From the NCBI RefSeq assembly GCF_013626205.1, contig NZ_QHJE01000001.1, forward strand, positions 3,378,265-3,442,264: a stretch of 64,000 nucleotides of DNA, given 5' to 3'. The position numbers were made by a program, and so were the translations under genes. The stretch comes from Hyphomicrobium methylovorum. Lineage in GTDB: Bacteria > Pseudomonadota > Alphaproteobacteria > Rhizobiales > Hyphomicrobiaceae. Positions 36,611-46,892 of the stretch are shown piece by piece (positions within the stretch are counted from its first letter, which is position 1; each line of letters begins with the position of its first letter). The notes under the pieces are model-generated. The model ran no database searches. It saw nothing but the letters and a program-made list of their open reading frames with translations, and was not told the DNA's origin.

Positions 36611-39600
36611 TTAAGCGGCCTGTTTCGGCTTGCTCGCGAGGTCTGCAAATTTCTGGATGAGCGAGCGCACGCCCTTGAGGCGCGTTTCGGGTAGATCCCA
36701 GTCGGCGCGGAACACGAGACGCTGATCGGGTTGCACCTTCAGTGCGCCGCGCGAACTCTGCACGAATGCAATCAGGCCGTCGGGATTCGCGAACTTCGAC
36801 TTGTAGAGCGTTACCACTCCGCCCTTCGGGCCAGCGTCGACCTTGGAAATGCCCGCGATGCGGCAGAGGCCCTTGATCTCCATCACATCCAGCAGATGTT
36901 CGACCTCGGGCGGGAATGCGCCGAAGCGGTCGACAAGCTCTGCCGCGAATGCGTCGATCTCGGCTCGCGTTTCGAGAGAGGACAAACGGCGATAGAGACC
37001 GAGGCGCAATTGCAGATCCGAGACGTAGGACTCGGGGATCATGATCGCGGTGCCGAGCTGGATCTCCGGGCTCCACTTGTCGTCGGCTTCGAGATCGCCG
37101 CCCTTCATTGCGGCAACGGCTTCCTCGAGCATCGATTGATAGAGTTCGAAACCAACTTCGCGGATATGGCCGGACTGCTCTTCGCCGAGCAAATTGCCTG
37201 CGCCGCGAATGTCGAGATCGTGCGATGCGAGCGAGAAGCCCGCTCCAAGCGTGTCGAGCGATTGCAGAACCTTGAGACGCTTGTCGGCGCCTTCCGTCAG
37301 CTGCTTTCCGGGCGGCGTCGTGATGTACGCGTATGCGCGCGTCTTCGAACGGCCGACGCGACCTCTCAGCTGATAGAGCTGCGCCAAGCCGAACATGTCC
37401 GCGCGATGCACGATCAGCGTGTTGGCGTTCGGTACGTCGAGGCCGGATTCGACAATCGCTGTCGAAAGAAGAATGTCGTACTTGCCCTCGTAGAACGCGG
37501 TCATCACGTCTTCGAGTTCGGTCGGCGACATCTGCCCGGTCGCTCGCGAGAAGGCGAGATCGGGCACAGCTTCGCGAAGGAATTCTGCGATCTCGTCGAG
37601 ATCAGAAATGCGCGGGGCGACGTAATACGTCTGGCCGCCGCGGAAGCGTTCGCGCCGAAGCGCTTCCTTGAGAATGACGGGATCGAAGGGCGAAATGTAC
37701 GTGCGCACCGCCAAGCGATCGACAGGCGGCGTCGTAATCAACGAGAGTTCGCGCACGCCTGTCAGAGCCAATTGCAGCGTGCGCGGGATCGGCGTTGCCG
37801 ACAGCGTCAGGACGTGGACGTCCTCGCGCATTTTCTTCAGGCGCTCCTTGTGGTTGACGCCGAAGTGCTGTTCCTCGTCGATGATGAGCAATCCGAGACG
37901 CTGAAACTCGATCGACTTGCTAAGCAGGGCGTGCGTACCAACGACAATGTCGACGTCGCCGGATTTCAAACCGGCTTTAACCTCGGCCAATCCTTTGCTT
38001 CCGACCATACGCGATGCCTGCCCGACCTTGATGGGCAAACCGCGGAAGCGTTCTGAGAACGTCTTGAAATGCTGGCGTGCCAGCAGCGTCGTCGGCACCA
38101 CGACCGCGACCTGCAGGCCGTTCATTGCCGCAGCGAACGCAGCGCGGATCGCAACTTCGGTCTTGCCGAAACCGACGTCGCCGCAGACGAGACGGTCCAT
38201 CGGCTTGCCGGATGCAAGGTCGCCCAGAACCGCATCGATGCTCGCGGCCTGATCTTCTGTTTCCTCATACGGAAAACGCGCGACGAATTCGTCATAGGCG
38301 CCTGTCGGCGCTACCAGAACCGGTGCTTCGCGCATCGCGCGCATGGCCGCGATCTTAATCAGCTCGTTCGCGATCTCGCGAAGGCGTTTCTTCAGCCGCG
38401 CCTTACGCGTTTGCCAAGCCACACCGCCGAGCCGGTCGAGCTGCGCGTCGCTCTCGTCGGCGCCGTAGCGCGATAGAAGTTCGATATTCTCGACGGGGAG
38501 AAAGAGCTTGTCGCCACCTGCGTAGTGCAGTTCGAGACAATCGTGCGGTGCGCCGAGCGCGGTGATGGTCTGCAGGCCTGCGAAGCGACCGATGCCGTGA
38601 TCGCTGTGAACCACGAGGTCGCCGACCGAAAGGCTTGTCGCTTCCGTAAGAACATCCGCGGCCTTGCGTGCGCGGCGGCGCTGGCGCACGAGCCGATCAC
38701 CCAGCACATCCTGCTCAGCGATGACGATGAAATCCGGAGTTTCGAAACCCTCTTCAACGCCGAATACGGCGAAGGCCGTTGCGCCGAACGAAAGCGCCTG
38801 CACCTCAGCGAAACTCTCGACGCGGTGAGCATCGGCAAGGCCATGCTCTGCGAGGAGCGTCATCAGGCGTTCGCGCGCGCCGGTCGACCATGCCGCGAGA
38901 ATAACGCGGCGGCGCTCAGCAAGAATGCGCCGGATATGACCAACGACGGAGTCGAACACATTGGCGTCGGGGTCTGCGCGCTCAGCTGCGAAGGTGCGTC
39001 CGCGCTTGCCCTTCATCTCGTAGACGCCGGTGGCGCCCGCTTCATCGAACGGCGTCAGACGCGAAATGGTGCGCGTCGAGAGGGCGGCTGCCCAATCCTT
39101 GCCGTCGAGGAACATTTCGTGAGGCGGAACGGGTCGATACGGCGGCGCGCCGAAGCGTTGACCTTCGAGGCTATCGACGCGGGCTTCGTAGTGTTCGCGG
39201 ATCTGTTCGAAACGCTGGCTGATAGCTTCGTCCGCCATGTGATCGAAGCTGACGCCTGCGCCCTGCAGATAATCGAAAAGCGTTTCGAGATGGGGATGGA
39301 AGAACGGCAGCCAATGCTCTTGGCCCTGGTAGCGACGACCGCTGCTGACGGCTTCATAAAGCGGATCGTCACCCGTATTGCCGCCGAAGATCGAGACGTA
39401 GCGTGTTCTGAAGAGCGCTGTTGCGGCTTCACCGAAGGCCACTTCGCTGACCGGCATCAGCGAAAACTTCGGAACGGGCTTCAGCGATCGCTGCGTTTCA
39501 GCATCGAACGACTTTATCGATTCAAGAGTGTCGCCAAAGAAGTCGAGACGCATCGGATTGGAGCGGCCCGGCGGATAAAGATCGAGGATGCCGCCGCGTT

Positions 39601-40093
39601 GCGCGTATTCGCCCGGCTCCATCACGGTGCTCGACCGATCGTAGCCGTAGGATTCAAGCCGTTTGATCAAATCGGCCGGATCGAGGCGCTGACCGGGCGC
39701 GATCGTCTTGACCGCGCCGCGAATGAAAGATTGCGGCGGAAGACGTTGCAGAATTGCGTTTACGGTCGTCAGAACGAGCGTCGGCTTTTTGCGGCCGCCC
39801 AACGCCAGCTTGCCCAGCGCCATGATGCGTTTCGAGACGATCTCAGCGTTGGGGCTGGTGCGGTCGTAGGGAACGGAATCCCAAGCCGGAAACGGAACAA
39901 CGGCGACGTCCGGCGCGAAGAACGCCATCGCAGCCTGCAGTTCCTCCATGCGGCGATCGTCGCGCGCGATGTGGAGATGCAGACCATGCTGGTCACCGGA
40001 GCGGGCAGCCTTCGTGATATCGGCAATGACGCGCGCGTCGAAGCCCTCCGGAACACCGGAGAAGATCGCGCGGGATTGCTGCTGCTCGGCCAT
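36611..40093 (-). CDS. mfd: Transcription-repair coupling factor Mfd
   Basis: The 1160-residue protein has the full Mfd plan: N-terminal UvrB-like module with YAQRGGILDLYPPGRSNPMR, RNA-polymerase interaction domain (VGDLVVHSDHGIGRFAGL), helicase motor with Walker A GDVGFGKTEVAIRAAF (about 635-650), DEEQHFGVNHKERLK, SATPIPRTLQLALTG and QLRGRVGRSKTRAYAY, then the C-terminal autoinhibitory domain. It displaces stalled RNA polymerase and recruits UvrA. It is followed in its own direction by nothing close; sdhE lies just upstream, 21 bp away, as in many alphaproteobacteria. Confidence 0.98.
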   Translation of the reverse strand: MAEQQQSRAIFSGVPEGFDARVIADITKAARSGDQHGLHLHIARDDRRMEELQAAMAFFAPDVAVVPFPAWDSVPYDRTSPNAEIVSKRIMALGKLALGGRKKPTLVLTTVNAILQRLPPQSFIRGAVKTIAPGQRLDPADLIKRLESYGYDRSSTVMEPGEYAQRGGILDLYPPGRSNPMRLDFFGDTLESIKSFDAETQRSLKPVPKFSLMPVSEVAFGEAATALFRTRYVSIFGGNTGDDPLYEAVSSGRRYQGQEHWLPFFHPHLETLFDYLQGAGVSFDHMADEAISQRFEQIREHYEARVDSLEGQRFGAPPYRPVPPHEMFLDGKDWAAALSTRTISRLTPFDEAGATGVYEMKGKRGRTFAAERADPDANVFDSVVGHIRRILAERRRVILAAWSTGARERLMTLLAEHGLADAHRVESFAEVQALSFGATAFAVFGVEEGFETPDFIVIAEQDVLGDRLVRQRRRARKAADVLTEATSLSVGDLVVHSDHGIGRFAGLQTITALGAPHDCLELHYAGGDKLFLPVENIELLSRYGADESDAQLDRLGGVAWQTRKARLKKRLREIANELIKIAAMRAMREAPVLVAPTGAYDEFVARFPYEETEDQAASIDAVLGDLASGKPMDRLVCGDVGFGKTEVAIRAAFAAAMNGLQVAVVVPTTLLARQHFKTFSERFRGLPIKVGQASRMVGSKGLAEVKAGLKSGDVDIVVGTHALLSKSIEFQRLGLLIIDEEQHFGVNHKERLKKMREDVHVLTLSATPIPRTLQLALTGVRELSLITTPPVDRLAVRTYISPFDPVILKEALRRERFRGGQTYYVAPRISDLDEIAEFLREAVPDLAFSRATGQMSPTELEDVMTAFYEGKYDILLSTAIVESGLDVPNANTLIVHRADMFGLAQLYQLRGRVGRSKTRAYAYITTPPGKQLTEGADKRLKVLQSLDTLGAGFSLASHDLDIRGAGNLLGEEQSGHIREVGFELYQSMLEEAVAAMKGGDLEADDKWSPEIQLGTAIMIPESYVSDLQLRLGLYRRLSSLETRAEIDAFAAELVDRFGAFPPEVEHLLDVMEIKGLCRIAGISKVDAGPKGGVVTLYKSKFANPDGLIAFVQSSRGALKVQPDQRLVFRADWDLPETRLKGVRSLIQKFADLASKPKQAA

Positions 40094-40114
40094 CGAAAAT
40101 GTTCGTCTCTTCGT

Positions 40115-40375
40115 TCAAAGTCCGTGGAAAACGCGAATGTCGGCGATCAGGGTCCGAAACTCGCTCTGGTCCGGCTCGGCCCCGCTGAGGATCCACCGTT
40201 GCAGAGTGGGATCGGGTAGCTCCAACAAACCCTCGAACTGCGCCATCTCCGCATCGAGAAACGCTGGAAGATGCTGATCGGCAAAGCGGCCGAGCAGGAA
40301 ATCCATCTCCTTCGTGCCGCGGTGGTGAGAGCGGTAGGCGGCTCGCCGCCGTCGCACGTCGAGGTCGTCGGTCAT
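40115..40375 (-). CDS. sdhE: FAD assembly factor SdhE
   Basis: From the ATG at 40375 the 86-residue protein contains RRRRAAYRSHHRGTKEMDFL followed by LLGRFAD, the RGxxE flavinylation motif of SdhE (here RGTKE), and FEGLLELPDPTLQRWILSG. It helps attach FAD to the succinate dehydrogenase flavoprotein. The frame is open further upstream but the ATG gives the family's length. It is divergent from recG, with mfd downstream. Confidence 0.95.
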   Translation of the reverse strand: MTDDLDVRRRRAAYRSHHRGTKEMDFLLGRFADQHLPAFLDAEMAQFEGLLELPDPTLQRWILSGAEPDQSEFRTLIADIRVFHGL

Positions 40376-40601
40376 GCCGGGCCCTGGTTCGATGACACAT
40401 GGAAATCGGCCGCCCCCCGACTTGACTGCGGGGCGGTCAGTCGTCACGGTGCGCCTTCCATGCGAAAGGCTCCTATAGCGCCCGTGGCACCCTAAGCCTA
40501 GCATAGAGCGCGGTGCTTATTGCCGCGACCCGCCGGGTGCACGCCTGGGCCTCATCCTAGGGTCCCTTCCTAGCGTCTCTCGCGAGCCGGTTTCCCACGA
40601 A

Positions 40602-42716
40602 ATGCGCCCATCATCGCTCAATCCGCTGTTTGCCTCGGCCCAGTCGCTGTCGGGAATCGGGCCGCGATTGATCCTGTTGTTGAAGAAGTGCCTCGCGCTG
40701 CCGCCTGGGGTCACCGAGCCGCGCGTTGCGGATATGCTCTGGCATATGCCGACCGGGGTGATCGACCGGCGGGCGGAGCCCGAATTGGCGGCGGCGGTGC
40801 CTGGAACCATCGTAACCTTGAAGCTCCGCGTGCTGAAGCACAAGGCGCCGCCAAGGGGCAACAAAAAGGCTCCGTACAAGGTCACGTGCGAGGACGATAC
40901 CGGCCGCATCGATCTCGTATTCTTTCATGCCGAGCGGAAATTCGTCGAAGGGCAGCTTCCGGTCGGCGAAGTGCGCTACGTCTCGGGCCGGGTCGAGAAG
41001 TACGGCGAAGCACTGCAGATGGCGCATCCCGATTACATTGTGCCGCCGGAATCGCGCAATGAGTTGCCGATGCTCGAGCCCGTCTATCCGCTCACGGCAG
41101 GGCTCTCCGGAAAAATCCTGCTGAAAGCCCAGCGCCAGGCTCTCGAACGTGTTCCCGAGGTTGACGAGTGGCAGCAAGCCGACTGGCTGGGCGCGCGGCA
41201 TTGGCCAGATTTCAGGACTGCGCTGACGCGCGTGCATCGCCCGCTCGATGCTCAGGATGTTTCAAACGGTGCCGCGCCCTGGCAGCGCCTCGCTTACGAC
41301 GAGCTTCTCGCGGGGCAACTAGCTTTCGCCCTCGTTCGCCAGACATCGAAAATCGATCGCGGACGGCAGATCTCTGGAAATGGAAATATCCGCCGCAAAA
41401 TTGAAGCGGCCCTTCCCTTCTCGCTCACAGGATCGCAGCGCACGGCACTCGGCGAAATCGCTGACGATCTGGCGGCGCCGCATCGGATGCTCCGCCTCCT
41501 TCAGGGAGACGTCGGCTCAGGCAAAACAGTCGTCGCGCTCCTGACGATGGCCGTTGCCGTCGAAGCTGGTGCACAGGCGGCTTTGATGGCGCCGACGGAA
41601 GTTCTGGCGCGGCAGCATCTCGAAACCATTGCCCCGCTTGCTGAAGCCGCGGGGCTTCGCGCGGCTCTTCTGACGGGTCGCGAAAAGGGCAAGGCGCGCG
41701 ACGCGGTGTTGAAACACCTCGCGTCCGGGGACGTCGATATTCTGATCGGGACACACGCAATCTTTCAACCCGACGTTCACTTCAAGGATCTGGCTGTCGC
41801 CATCATCGACGAGCAGCACCGTTTCGGCGTGCATCAGCGGCTGGCGCTTCAGGCGAAAGGCAACAACGAAGATACGAACGTGCTGGTGATGACGGCGACG
41901 CCGATCCCGCGCACGTTGCTGATGACCCACTACGGCGACCTCGACGTTTCAAAGCTCACGGAAAAGCCCGCCGGGCGAAAGCCTATCGTGACGAAGGCGG
42001 TGCCGATTGAATCGCTCGAACGGCTCATCGAGCGCATTCGCGTGCAGCTTCAGGAAGGCGCGCAGGTCTATTGGGTTTGTCCGCTGATCGAGAGTTCTGA
42101 GGTGGTCGATCTCGCGGCGGCTGAGGAGCGTTTCGCTTATCTGCGCCAGCTCTTCGGCGACCAGGTGGGCTTGCTGCACGGCGCACTCGCGGCGAAAGAA
42201 AAAGACGAGACGATGAGCCGGTTTGAAGCGGGGCAGATCAAGATCCTCGTGGCGACGACCGTCATCGAAGTCGGCGTCAACGTGCCGAACGCGAACATCA
42301 TGGTGATCGAGCATGCAGAACGGTTCGGACTTGCGCAGCTGCATCAGCTAAGGGGACGCGTCGGGCGTGGTACGCGTGAATCTTTTTGCATGCTGCTTTA
42401 CAAAGCGCCGCTCGGGGAAACCGCAGGCAAGCGGCTCGCCATGATGGAAGAAACGGAAGACGGGTTCTTGATTGCCGAAACCGACCTCAAACTGCGTGGT
42501 GGCGGCGAGATCCTTGGCGCACGGCAAAGCGGCACGCCGGGCTTTCGTCTCGCGGATATTCCAGGATCGGATCAACTGTTGGCGGCGGCGCATGACGACG
42601 CGGCACTGATCATTGCGCAAGATCCGATGTTGACATCGTCACGCGGGCAAGCTCTGCGGACGCTGCTTTATCTATTCGAGCGCGACGACGCCGTCCGTCT
42701 CTTCCGCGTTGCGTGA
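40602..42716 (+). CDS. recG: ATP-dependent DNA helicase RecG
   Basis: The 704-residue protein has an N-terminal wedge/OB domain, Walker A GDVGSGKTVVALL (about 303), DEQHRFGVHQR (about 401), TATPIPRTLLMTHYGDLDVS and QLRGRVGRGTRESFCMLLY, and the C-terminal TRG region (LRGGGEILGARQSGTPGFRL). It remodels stalled replication forks and branch-migrates junctions. Divergent from sdhE, convergent with the DUF502 gene 10 bp away. Confidence 0.98.
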   Translation: MRPSSLNPLFASAQSLSGIGPRLILLLKKCLALPPGVTEPRVADMLWHMPTGVIDRRAEPELAAAVPGTIVTLKLRVLKHKAPPRGNKKAPYKVTCEDDTGRIDLVFFHAERKFVEGQLPVGEVRYVSGRVEKYGEALQMAHPDYIVPPESRNELPMLEPVYPLTAGLSGKILLKAQRQALERVPEVDEWQQADWLGARHWPDFRTALTRVHRPLDAQDVSNGAAPWQRLAYDELLAGQLAFALVRQTSKIDRGRQISGNGNIRRKIEAALPFSLTGSQRTALGEIADDLAAPHRMLRLLQGDVGSGKTVVALLTMAVAVEAGAQAALMAPTEVLARQHLETIAPLAEAAGLRAALLTGREKGKARDAVLKHLASGDVDILIGTHAIFQPDVHFKDLAVAIIDEQHRFGVHQRLALQAKGNNEDTNVLVMTATPIPRTLLMTHYGDLDVSKLTEKPAGRKPIVTKAVPIESLERLIERIRVQLQEGAQVYWVCPLIESSEVVDLAAAEERFAYLRQLFGDQVGLLHGALAAKEKDETMSRFEAGQIKILVATTVIEVGVNVPNANIMVIEHAERFGLAQLHQLRGRVGRGTRESFCMLLYKAPLGETAGKRLAMMEETEDGFLIAETDLKLRGGGEILGARQSGTPGFRLADIPGSDQLLAAAHDDAALIIAQDPMLTSSRGQALRTLLYLFERDDAVRLFRVA

Positions 42717-42726
42717 CGATCGGGAT

Positions 42727-43551
42727 CTAAGCTGGCGTCTTGCCACGCCCGAAGCGCGTCCGTGAACCTGACGATGCGGCAGCTGCCAGACGCTTCGACT
42801 TCTCTTCCAGGTCTGGCATCACGATGCCGCCGGACAGAATGATTTTCGCCGCTTCCTCAACCGTCATCGAGAGGAACACGACACTCGAACGCGGCACGAA
42901 GCAGATGAAGCCAGCCGGCGGCACGATGCCGGTCGGCATGAAAACCGTCAGCAGGTCCGTTTCACCGCCAGGGCCGACATCCTTGATCTCGCCGGTCGTC
43001 TCGCCCGTAACAAAGACGATGCTCCAGATGCTCTTCGACGGAAATTCAATCAGGCCGACTTTCTGGAAGCTCTGATTGGGGCCAGCCGTCGAGACGACGC
43101 TCTCGAAGATCTGCTTGATCGCGCCGTACACGTTGCGGACGATCGGCGTGCGCGACAGCATCAGCTCGCCAGACGAGACAAGCGTGCGTCCAAGGAGGTT
43201 GGCGGCCAACGCGCCGATGATCGTCAGACCGAAGACGGCTACGACGAGCCCGATGCCGGGGATTGGAAACGGCAGATACGTGTCGGGATTGAATGTGTTC
43301 GGCAGGAGCGGTTTGATCCAGGCGTCGATCCAGTGGATCACGCCCCACATCAGCCACAGCGTAATCGTCACGGGGCCGACGATCACAAGCCCGGTCAAGA
43401 ATGCGTTGCGAAAGCGCGAGCCCAGGCGCCAGCGACCGGCGCGACTCTCATTACTCGCAAGCCGCTTCAGGCCTTCGGTCAATTGAGCTGCCTCGGCCGC
43501 GGATGGGCCGTGGCGAGCTGGATTGTTCGGGTCGGAAGGGGGCGTGCTCAT
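42727..43551 (-). CDS. DUF502 membrane protein
   Basis: The 274-residue protein has two membrane helices (NAFLTGLVIVGPVTITLWLM, then GLVVAVFGLTIIGALAANLL) and the DUF502 core: IPGIG, SRTPIVRNVYGAIKQIFESV, FVTGETTGEI, VFMPTGIVPPAGFICFVPRS and MTVEEAAKIILSGGIVMP. Role unknown; the family is widespread and is often next to recG, as here. It has charged, Pro- and Arg-rich ends. Confidence 0.93.
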   Translation of the reverse strand: MSTPPSDPNNPARHGPSAAEAAQLTEGLKRLASNESRAGRWRLGSRFRNAFLTGLVIVGPVTITLWLMWGVIHWIDAWIKPLLPNTFNPDTYLPFPIPGIGLVVAVFGLTIIGALAANLLGRTLVSSGELMLSRTPIVRNVYGAIKQIFESVVSTAGPNQSFQKVGLIEFPSKSIWSIVFVTGETTGEIKDVGPGGETDLLTVFMPTGIVPPAGFICFVPRSSVVFLSMTVEEAAKIILSGGIVMPDLEEKSKRLAAAASSGSRTRFGRGKTPA

Positions 43552-43594
43552 ACTCTCCTACTCGGGCAAATGCCCGACGGAGTTCGGGCGGCCG

Positions 43595-44830
43595 TCAGTT
43601 TGTCACGACAAGACAGTCAAGGCCACTGGTCCTGAGCTTATCGCATACGCCGCGCGGCTCTTCCTGATTGGCATAGCCAACGATGCGAACGCGATAGAAG
43701 GTGCCCATGCTACCGATAACGGCCTCATCGACCATCGGAACGTGATTTGCGAGTTCAGCGCCGTGCTGAGCCACGATCTGCTGCGCCAGCGCATCAGCTT
43801 CCGCGCGCGAGCGTAACGCCGCGATGTGAACCTTGTACTTGCCTTTGGTTGCGCGGCCAGTGACCGGCGTGGCGGCGGCCGTGCGGCTCGCCTTGCCGCC
43901 TTTATTGACGACGGTCGCACTGCTCCACTCCGACACGTCTGCGGCTGGGCCGGTTGATGCCGTCGTTACTGACGCTTGGGGCGGTGGAGGCGCCGATGTC
44001 CCGCCACCAAAGAGATTTGAGAAGAAACCGCTTACGCCCGAACTTCCGCTCGACGATGTGGGCGGTGCCGCGGCTGGAGGCGGTGTTGCGGCGCCACCCG
44101 ACGTAACCGTCGACGAGGCGACGGACTGCAAGCCGGTGTTCACCGGCGCGTACGCTGCGCGGGCATTCGCAGCATCCTTCGCTGCCTGACTCTCGGTATC
44201 CTGCCGCGTTACCGGGCCCGAAGCTGAGTTCGAGTTACTTGACGCGGCTTGCGCGATCGCGGCAGCGGACAAGCCAGCGGAGCCCGCATTCGGACCCGCT
44301 GTTGGCGTAACGGCTGGTGTTGCAGTTGGCTTTACCGCACTCGCTACGCCGACTACTCGTTCCGGGCCTTTGCCTTCGTCCTGGATGCCGGCCATTTGAT
44401 AGGCCGCGGCGCGTTCGCTCGTGGCGCTGGCCCGGTCAGCGTCGGTCAGGCCATTCTTGAGCCAAAGCGCGCTCGTGAGATCGGAGATTGCGAGGCCGGG
44501 CTGCTTCAGCTTTTTGTAGGCGAGCCCACGCGTATAGAGCGCCTTGGCCGTCTGCTGGCCATTGAGCCCGCCGGATTTCAGAGCCGCCGATATCTGATCG
44601 ATCGCGCCCTGACTGCGGCCGTTGGCGTATTCCTTCAGGCCCGCGTCATAGGCTTTACGCGCCGCCTCAGTCTTCTGAGCTTCGGATCCTTCGCCTGCTG
44701 GCTGAGCCGACTGCTCGGCTTTTTTCTTGGCCACGGCGGCCGGCGACGACGCGGTAACACCCACAGCCAGCGCGCAAGCCGCAGCCGTCGCGAGCATTAC
44801 GCTACGCGCCAGGCTTTGTATTGGCGTCAT
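43595..44830 (-). CDS. SPOR-domain protein with TPR-like repeats
   Basis: The 411-residue protein has a signal peptide (ATAAACALAVGVTASSPAA), then TPR-like helices (AYDAGLKEYANGRSQGAIDQ, ALYTRGLAYKKLKQPGLAIS), a long low-complexity Ser/Ala/Pro/Gly linker (about 160-320) and a C-terminal SPOR domain (YKVHIAALRSRAEADALAQQ onward). SPOR domains bind denuded glycan strands at the septum, so a role in cell-wall division or remodelling is inferred. It sits between DUF502 and glmS on the same strand. Confidence 0.88.
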   Translation of the reverse strand: MTPIQSLARSVMLATAAACALAVGVTASSPAAVAKKKAEQSAQPAGEGSEAQKTEAARKAYDAGLKEYANGRSQGAIDQISAALKSGGLNGQQTAKALYTRGLAYKKLKQPGLAISDLTSALWLKNGLTDADRASATSERAAAYQMAGIQDEGKGPERVVGVASAVKPTATPAVTPTAGPNAGSAGLSAAAIAQAASSNSNSASGPVTRQDTESQAAKDAANARAAYAPVNTGLQSVASSTVTSGGAATPPPAAAPPTSSSGSSGVSGFFSNLFGGGTSAPPPPQASVTTASTGPAADVSEWSSATVVNKGGKASRTAAATPVTGRATKGKYKVHIAALRSRAEADALAQQIVAQHGAELANHVPMVDEAVIGSMGTFYRVRIVGYANQEEPRGVCDKLRTSGLDCLVVTN

Positions 44831-44940
44831 GTCCGTCTCTTCCCCATTAGCAAGTGTTCAAGCGGTGCCCGTGCCCGAACCTAGTGCATGCAAGAGAACT
44901 GGGCAATTTCACGGCCCTATCCCCTGTTCACTTTCCCCCA

Positions 44941-46761
44941 TCATTCGACAGTGACAGATTTTGCGAGATTGCGTGGCTGATCCACATCGGTACCGATCTG
45001 CACGGCCGTATGATAGGCAATGAGTTGTATCGGTATAGCATAAAGCAGCGGGGCGACCAACGGTGCAACCTTCGGCATCTGGATATGCCCGGCGAGCTTG
45101 CAGCCCGCCTTCTCGGGCTCGGCGTCCGAAATCAGGATGATCTGCCCGCCACGCGCGGCGACTTCCTGGAGGTTCGAGACCGTCTTCTCGAACAGTTCAT
45201 CCTCCGGCGCGACCACGATCACCGGCACCGTCTCGTCGATCAGCGCAATCGGGCCGTGTTTCAGTTCTCCGGCCGCATAGCCCTCGGCGTGGATGTAGGA
45301 GATTTCCTTCAGCTTCAATGCGCCTTCAAGGGCGATCGGGAAGCTCAGGCCGCGTCCGAGATAAAGGACGTCACGCGCCTTGGAGAGCACGTCGGTGATG
45401 GAAAGATAGTTTTCGTCGTGATGCAGCAACGACGCCATGTGCCGAGGCACCTCGGTCAACGCGGTGACGAGCTCGGTTTCTTCTTCAGGCGTGATCGTGT
45501 TGCGCGCACGTGCGATCGCGATCGCGAGTCCGGCGAGGACTGAGAGCTGGCAGGTGAATGCCTTGGTGGAGGCAACGCCAATCTCAGGTCCGGCAAGCGT
45601 CGGCAGCACGGCATGGGATTCGCGGGCGATCGTCGAGCTTCTGACGTTGACGACGGATGCGATGCGCTGGCCGTTGTCCTTGCAGTAACGCAGCGTCGCC
45701 AGTGTATCTGCGGTTTCGCCCGACTGGGATACGAACACCGCGAGGCCGTCCTTCGGCAAGGGCGTTTCGCGGTAACGCATCTCGGACGCGACATCGATAT
45801 CGACCGGCAGGCGGGCGAAGCGTTCGATCCAATACTTTGCGACAAGACCCGCGTAATAAGCGGTGCCGCACGCCGAAATGGTGACACGGCTGATTTTCGC
45901 GAGATCGACACCGAGATCCGGAAAGGCAACGCGCGCGTTCGCCATGTCGAGGTAACTTGCGAGTGTATGCGAAATGACTTCCGGCTGCTCGTGGATTTCC
46001 TTGAGCATGAAGTGGCGATAGTTGCCCTTGTCGACCAGCAACGAACTTGCCACCGCATTGATGACGGGACGGTCGACGCGCGCACCTTCACTGTCAAAAA
46101 TTTCGACGCCCGACCGGCGCAGAACGGCCCAGTCGCCGTCTTCGAGATACGTGATGGTGTCCGTGAACGGCGCAAGCGCGATGGCGTCGGACCCGAGATA
46201 CATTTCGCCGGAGCCGTGGCCAATGGCGAGGGGAGACCCTTTGCGCGCGGCGATCATGAGATCATCGTAGCCCGCAAAGATGATGCCGAGCGCGAATGCA
46301 CCTTTGATATGCTGCAAGGCCTCTTGGACCGCCGCTACGGGATCCAGTCCGCGGTCCAGGCTGTCGGAGATCAGGTGGACGACCGCTTCTGTGTCCGTGT
46401 CCGTCTCAAACCGGTGGCCCTTGGCTTCCAGCGTGGCTTTCAGCTCACGGAAATTCTCGATAATGCCGTTGTGGACGACAGAGACTTTCGCCGTCATGTG
46501 CGGATGCGCGTTGCGTTCGATCGGGCGGCCGTGCGTTGCCCAGCGCGTGTGGCCGATGCCAGTCCGTCCGTCGAGCGGGTCGCTCAGCAGGCGCGTTTCC
46601 AAGTTCCGAAGTTTGCCTTCGGCGCGGCGCCGCGCGAGGGAGCCCGCCTCGACCGTGGCGATTCCCGCCGAATCATAGCCGCGATACTCGAGCCGGCGCA
46701 GCGCTTCGACGAGGTTGGTCGAAACGGCAGATTTCCCGAGGATTCCGACGATCCCGCACAT
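44941..46761 (-). CDS. glmS: Glutamine-fructose-6-phosphate aminotransferase
   Basis: The 606-residue protein begins MCGIVGILG with catalytic Cys2 of the glutaminase domain, has GHTRWATHG and NGIIEN, then the two SIS isomerase domains (VSQSGETADTLATLRYCK; GPEIGVASTKAFTCQLSVL) and ends with the conserved QPRNLAKSVTVE. It makes glucosamine-6-phosphate, the first step to UDP-GlcNAc. The next pathway enzyme, glmU, is 131 bp upstream on the same strand. No glmS ribozyme is expected or seen. Confidence 0.98.
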   Translation of the reverse strand: MCGIVGILGKSAVSTNLVEALRRLEYRGYDSAGIATVEAGSLARRRAEGKLRNLETRLLSDPLDGRTGIGHTRWATHGRPIERNAHPHMTAKVSVVHNGIIENFRELKATLEAKGHRFETDTDTEAVVHLISDSLDRGLDPVAAVQEALQHIKGAFALGIIFAGYDDLMIAARKGSPLAIGHGSGEMYLGSDAIALAPFTDTITYLEDGDWAVLRRSGVEIFDSEGARVDRPVINAVASSLLVDKGNYRHFMLKEIHEQPEVISHTLASYLDMANARVAFPDLGVDLAKISRVTISACGTAYYAGLVAKYWIERFARLPVDIDVASEMRYRETPLPKDGLAVFVSQSGETADTLATLRYCKDNGQRIASVVNVRSSTIARESHAVLPTLAGPEIGVASTKAFTCQLSVLAGLAIAIARARNTITPEEETELVTALTEVPRHMASLLHHDENYLSITDVLSKARDVLYLGRGLSFPIALEGALKLKEISYIHAEGYAAGELKHGPIALIDETVPVIVVAPEDELFEKTVSNLQEVAARGGQIILISDAEPEKAGCKLAGHIQMPKVAPLVAPLLYAIPIQLIAYHTAVQIGTDVDQPRNLAKSVTVE

Positions 46762-46892
46762 TCGTAGCTGTCCCTCACTTGATCAGTCCCCACTGCAACG
46801 ATGACGGTGGGCATAGCTCTTCTCAAATCACAGAATGTTTCAAAATAAGGCCTAAGCGGCGCGCATTCCTGCTTTGCAAGTTCCGTGCATCG

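Noticed and set aside
38525..40219. Long plus-strand frame (564 codons) antisense to mfd, and another of 441 codons at 36731-38056
   Set aside because: Both lie wholly or nearly so inside mfd, follow its codon bias in the opposite frame, and show no domain or ribosome-binding site.
45613..46767. 384-codon plus-strand frame opposite glmS
   Set aside because: Entirely antisense to a well-defined enzyme and without recognisable features.
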